64,000 nucleotides of DNA from Hirsutella rhossiliensis. Its lineage: Eukaryota; Ascomycota; Sordariomycetes; Hypocreales; Ophiocordycipitaceae. Below, piece after piece: positions 59,210 through 64,000 of the stretch; positions within the stretch are counted from its first letter, which is position 1, and each line of letters starts with the position of its first letter. The DNA is taken from NCBI RefSeq assembly GCF_020360975.1, contig NW_025408670.1, forward strand, positions 4,650,001 through 4,714,000, in the 5' to 3' direction. The position numbers and the translations under genes are program-made. The notes under the pieces were generated by a model. The model saw nothing but the letters and a program-made list of their open reading frames with translations. It searched no databases and was not told where the DNA came from.

Positions 59210-61400
59210 GGAAGAAGAAGGAAGGAAGAAGAAAGAAGGAAGAAGGAAGGTATAGTAAGAGGAATAAATAGTTATTAAAGCGCGTAGTTATTAGTTACTT
59301 TAGCCGGCCTCTATAGCGGTAAGGTCTTAAGTATATTTAGGGGTTACGCTTAAATAGCTTCTTTTACTAGTTATCGATTAGTAAGCTATTTAATCTCCGC
59401 CTTATTCTTCTCCTCTTTACTCTTTCTATTCCTTTTCTTCCTCTTCTCTCCTTTATCTTCTTTATTTCTTTAAACCGCTACCTCTTATCTTCTCCTTTTA
59501 CGACTACCTCTTCTTTCTTATTATATCTTATAAGACCGCTAAACTTAAAACTAAAGAGCTACTAAATATCGTTAACCTTTCTTTAACTACTCTTTTATAA
59601 CCTTCCCTTATTACTACTACTCTTTTTACTTAGAATTATTATACTAAGGTCTTTCCTTTTTATATAGAGTACTTTTAAGTAACGACTATTTAACTTATTT
59701 AATCTTACTTAGCTCGTTTTAACCGTTTTCTTTTATAGATCTATAGTTACTTTAAGACCTAGGTCTATAATAGAAATAATATTAGTTACTAAGGGTTTCT
59801 AATTTATATAGAAATTGCCTTTTAGTTATAGGTTCTATTAAAAGCTCTTAATATTATTAGGATTAAAGCGCGCGGCTACTCTCTTCTCTCTTACTTTCTT
59901 AAGAGCATACTAAGTCGGTATAATTAAATCGTCTTCTATACCCTTTATTATAGACGTCGGTTAATAACCTATATCCTTATAGAAATCGCTTATCTATATA
60001 AATACTTCTTTTCTTAGCTTAGTTTAGGGCGGTAAGAATACTCTTAAGTAGTCCTAATTACTTTATATAGAACTTATAATCCTTACTATAATTAAGAGTA
60101 TATTTAAACTTATTAAATAACTATAACTTCCGCTTATAAGTATATTATATTTCCTTTTTATAAGTATATCTCTATTTTAGGTACTACTAGTAGTTCTTAC
60201 GCTAACTATATCTAGGATTCGATTAAAGCGCCCGTTTATAAATAGCGGTACTTCCCTAGATACTATAGGGCTACTTATAACCTTATTAGATTCGCTAACT
60301 ATATATACGGTTATAATTTCTATACCGACCTTAAGACTAATAAATTTTATAATAAGTATATTAATAATAAGACTACCCCTTATCTTCTTTATAATATCCT
60401 TAATCCCTTTAGTCCTACTAAGGATTTAAAGGAAGGGGAGGAAATTAACCTTATACTTATTTTACCTAAAAAGAGATTATATAGGTTTAACGAGCTCTCT
60501 CTTAAGTAATAATTAGATAGTCTTTAAGTTCGCTTTATAGTAGTCTATAGTAGGTTTACTAAGAGTAAGTAGCTTTATTTAATCGCTATCTTTAACAGTA
60601 AAAGTTTTTCTCTTAAGGTTATATACGTTTAATCTAGTAAGTCGAAAATACATTAAAATTTATCTTATAAGCGTATTTATTTTCGCTATAATAGGTCTCC
60701 CCTTTTATAATAAAGAATAAACGTCCTTATCTATAAAGTAAAAACTCTTATTTTTAAAGAAGGTAAGTAGTAAGAATATTTATTTTCTTACTTTATTATT
60801 TAATTATATCTCTATTTATCTTTTTTAAGGTAGTAAAAGGTAGGTTATTATTAAGAAAAGGTAGGAAATATTATCTTTATTTACTTAGGGAGCCTTAAGT
60901 AGAAAATTTAAAATAATAAGGTAGTAGGTAAAGCGCTTATAAATATCTTAGCTACTTTAGTCGTCCTTCGATTAAATAGTTAAATAGTGCCCTAGTTACT
61001 TATTAGGTTTTAGCGTGCTTCTTATAATAGTTATAGATTTTTATCTTTACTACCTTTTCCTTCCTAGCTCCTTTTTACCTCCTCCTTTTCTTATTAGATT
61101 AGCGTCTTTAAAGCTCTTATATAGAGATCCTTTTTTACTTTACTAAGTTATAGTAGCTAAACCTTAATCGTATACCTTAGGCCTTTCTTAGGTATCTATA
61201 GTCGCTTTTCTTCCTCTTCCTAGCTTTAATCCTTTTAAGGTTTATTAAGGAGTCGTTATAACTATAGTACTATCTAATCTAAGGCTTTTCTACTTAGTAA
61301 GAGTAGTAAATTATCTACTTTATCTATTATTTCTTCCTTCCTCCTTTTATTAAGAGTAATCTTATCTTAAAGTAACTAGTTATCCTTAGTAAAGTACTAC
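58401..61400. other. Unassigned RIP-degraded sequence with minus-strand coding-like stretches and a microsatellite
   Basis: It lies downstream (minus orientation) of the Gyp-3 integrase, so part may be the Gyp-3 3' end and LTR. No direct repeat partner is in the window. Minus frames between about 61,400 and 60,500 remain coding-like but unrecognised. A (TA)n and GAAGGA-rich tract interrupts it at 59,179-59,250. Confidence 0.35.
59179..59250. repeat. Microsatellite (TA)14 followed by a GAAGGAAGAAG purine tract
   Basis: Alternating TA at 59,179-59,206, then about 44 bases of only G and A on the + strand. Confidence 0.9.
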
Positions 61401-64000
61401 TAACCTTCCTTATCCTTTTTAAACTTCTTTAAATACTCTCCTAGGATTATCTTATTAAGTATAATTCTATTTAAAGTCTTAATCTTATATGCCCTAAACT
61501 ACTCTAAGCGCGATACTACTTAAAAGGGACTATTTTACCTTATCTAATACTTAGCTTATCTCCCTAGATTATTTAATCGTTTTATATCGAATAATAAGAT
61601 AAGGTCTCTAAGTTATAAGCTTTCTTTCCTTATTATATACTTATTAGCTTTATTTATCCTCTTTATTAATTGATTTTAATATCTTATTACTCTTTTCTTA
61701 GCTTATTTTATATTTTTTTCTTTCCTTTCTAAAACTTATACTTATACTTTAAATAATTCTTCTCTTATCTTTACTTTATCTTAGTCGATTAGTCGCTAAG
61801 TTAGGTATTTTACCTTAAGAGGTAGTACTAGTTCTTATTTATATAGTAAGTAGAAAGCTAATATTCTATAAGACTCTTTAACTACTATTTAGTCTATAAG
61901 GATTACTTAGTTAAGGTATTTAATCTACTTACCCTTTTTCTTTACTATTTTTATAAGTACTATTATTAACCTTTAATACCCTTATTTTACTACCGCGTTT
62001 GCCTTTAGATTATATACTAAAGTTTAGATAACTTTAACGCTTATATCCTTTAAGATATACTTAAAGTCTTTCTTTATTTTAGGCCCTTTATTAATTATAG
62101 AGTATAGTATTACGCTATACCTATAAATAATAAAGAGTATAAATTTAGTTATAGCTCCCGCGGTAATTTCTTTAACTAAGGTTACTTCTACCTATTTAGT
62201 AAGGTTATCTTATATTTCTATAAGGTACGAATACCTATAATTAGATAGTATATACTAGCTATTAAAGTAAATCTTACTTATAAGGTAGCTAGGCGCGGTT
62301 ATAGTTATAACTTCTTAGGGTCTCTTAGTTATAAAGTATTAGTATTCTTTATAAGAAGAGATTACGCTATAAATATCGTTTTAAAGGCTAGCTTACTAAT
62401 ACCTATCCTTTATAAATATATATATAACTTATTATCCTTTATATCCTATTTATATATAGTACTTTATAATAATCCTTTTCCGTTCTTTTAGGTCGTTTAC
62501 GACTAGTATAGGTCCCCTTTCTTCCTTCTTAAGGAGTCGTTAAAGCTTTTAATCTTTAATATAGAAATTTAGACTCTTTAAATATAACTTCCTATAGTCT
62601 TATTTAGAAAGGCCCTCTAGCCGTTTTAACGTTTAAAGGAAGTCTATAATTATCCTCGATTCCTTTAAGTAGTCCCCTTATAGCTTAGTCCCTTATACTA
62701 CGTTTAAGTAAAAGTCTATAAATTCTTTAATATCGCTTTCTATTTCCCTATCTAATATATTAGAAGGTCCTTTAGGCTTTCTTAAGAGTCTATTAGCTAT
62801 ACTATTCTTCTTACCTTCGACGTATTATATAGTAAAGTTAAAGAGGAAAATATAGCTTATTTAGCGAGTTACTATAGCTCTAGGGATATCTTTAAGGGCA
62901 CCTTTTAGTTAATTAACTAAGACCTATACGTTAGTTTCTAAGATAAAATATATGCTATATAAGTATATTCTTAGTTTCCTAAGCGTACTTAATATAGCCC
63001 TATACTCCCTCTTTATTATATTATATTTAGTTTTTACTAGTAACTATATTTTACTTTCGAACCTTATAGGGCGCTTCTTTTTATCGACGATTTATATTAA
63101 GACTGCCTCTTAGCTAAGCGAACTAGTATTATATATTAGAATAATATCTCCTCTTTCTAGACTAACGTTAAGGGATACTAAAAAGACTAGATTAGTAATA
63201 GCTTCCTTAAGGATAGCTATTACTTTTATTTATTTATCTCCTTATTCCTAATAGACTTCTTTCTTTAATAGGTCTATAAGGGGTTTTACTAAGATAGCGA
63301 ACTATTTAATCTAGATTTAATAGTATCCTATAATACTAAGGAAAGCTTTAATATATATTATATTAAAGTATCTTATTTATTCCTTAATTTTAATAACTTT
63401 AGCTTCTATAAGGCACCTTTTATTTATTCTATAGATATAACCGATAACTTTAGTTACTTACTAGTAGAATTTCGATTTAGCTCTTATAATTATATAACTA
63501 AAGAGTTCGACGTTAACTAAGACTCTATTAAGGTTAATAATATATTTAAAGATAAATCTACTTACTCTTAATACTACCTCTTTATTATTATACGTTATAT
63601 TAAGCCCCTTAATACTTATATTATCTAGGAAATTCCTATAGATATTCGGTATAAGGTTTTATAAGATTCTTTATATTATACTTATAAATTAGCCGACTAA
63701 GTTTATAGCCCTTTAAGGGAGTATATATATATATAAGAAGCTAATAGGTATCGCGAATATTATTAAGTTATAGCTTTTAATATTAAGAGGGATCTAATTA
63801 TAGCTTAAAAAAGGGTCTAAGAGGGAAAGGATCTTATATATTAAGAAGTAGTCGCTAAACTTATTTATATTTAGCGGTAGGTTTATATCTCTTATTATAA
63901 CGGTATTTATATATATAGTAGAATTAATTAAGCGTAGTCCTCTATCTTTCTTTACTACTAGGGAAAAATAGTTCTTATAGGGCCTATACTCTTTTTTAAG
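61401..64000 (-). pseudogene. Gyp-3 Ty3/gypsy pol remnant (RT, RNase H, integrase), runs off the window
   Basis: On the - strand from the right edge: KNYFSLVVKKDRGLRLI (about 63,975-63,925), the IPLNIKSYNL and ILP-RAINLVG blocks (about 63,800-63,695), catalytic FLDN (about 63,632-63,621; FLDD expected) and IGYIYRINKR (about 63,445-63,415). RNase H follows. Integrase shows KD-KL-RLLKKEERGPILVVNDL (about 62,570-62,500), a core with NKGPKIKKDFKYILKDISVKVI (about 62,090-62,020), YNLKANAVVKQGYQRLI, and a tail reading ESLQLRDLILLFD (about 61,640-61,600). It is a lineage distinct from Gyp-1 and Gyp-2. TAA/TAG replace Gln/Trp throughout. Confidence 0.86.

Noticed and set aside
59179..59250. Centromere, origin or telomere-type repeat
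   Set aside because: A short TA microsatellite and a purine tract only; no TTAGGG arrays or tandem satellite.
1..64000. CRISPR arrays, operons, bacterial promoters, tRNA or rRNA genes
   Set aside because: The sequence is fungal; no regularly spaced repeats, clover-leaf box A/B pairs or rRNA blocks were recognised by eye. A tRNAscan run would settle tRNAs.

Overview
The window looks like a repeat-rich, AT-rich compartment of a filamentous ascomycete (Pezizomycotina). About 59 of 64 kb is transposable-element sequence in which CpA and TpG are almost absent and replaced by TpA. Former Trp and Gln codons have become TAG/TAA and TGA stops hardly exist. That is the signature of repeat-induced point mutation (RIP). 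In the middle lies one compositionally normal island (about 5,166-9,840) with ordinary CpA/TpG content and sharp borders. I do not recognise the species.

Layout. 1-2,359 is the 3' end of a Ty1/copia element (Cop-B: RT, RNase H, polypurine tract, 3' LTR). It is inserted into a second copia family, Cop-A copy A1 (2,360-4,022, + strand). 4,023-5,165 is unassigned RIP sequence. The island holds two candidate small secreted cysteine-rich protein genes that I assemble from splice signals: a 76-aa, 6-Cys protein on the - strand (7,042-7,329, one intron) and a 76-aa, 8-Cys protein with a Kex2-type KR site on the + strand (9,102-9,405, one intron). A Cop-A solo LTR (10,116-10,589, TSD ACTAC) and an inverted-repeat structure (10,739-11,637) follow.

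11,638-46,856 is a nested stack. A Ty3/gypsy element (Gyp-1, + strand, about 7.4 kb when the inserts are removed) is split by a chromodomain gypsy (Gyp-2, 12,993-22,398, TSD GTTAT) and by three minus-strand Cop-A elements: A3 (23,892-30,208, TSD GTAAT), A4 (31,987-37,794, 5' LTR truncated) and A5 (38,219-44,455, TSD ATATT). Gyp-2 itself carries a Tc1/mariner element (14,396-15,913, TA TSD) placed exactly inside its gag zinc knuckle. Between Gyp-1 pol and its 3' LTR there is a long antisense reading frame of unknown function.

46,857-56,105 holds Cop-A pieces inserted in each other (A6/A7, A8/A9), a third copia family (Cop-C, gag-PR-integrase, - strand) and a Cop-B solo LTR (55,268-55,835, TSD ATACT) inside A9. 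56,106-64,000 holds minus-strand gypsy remains (Gyp-3 RT and integrase, a gag-like frame, unassigned RIP sequence).

No intact transposon gene was found. The only plausible functional genes are the two secreted-protein candidates, which fits the known placement of fungal effector-type genes in gene-poor, RIP-affected, TE-rich blocks. Element boundaries are read by eye from LTR, TIR and TSD matches; domain calls come from translating degraded frames by hand.
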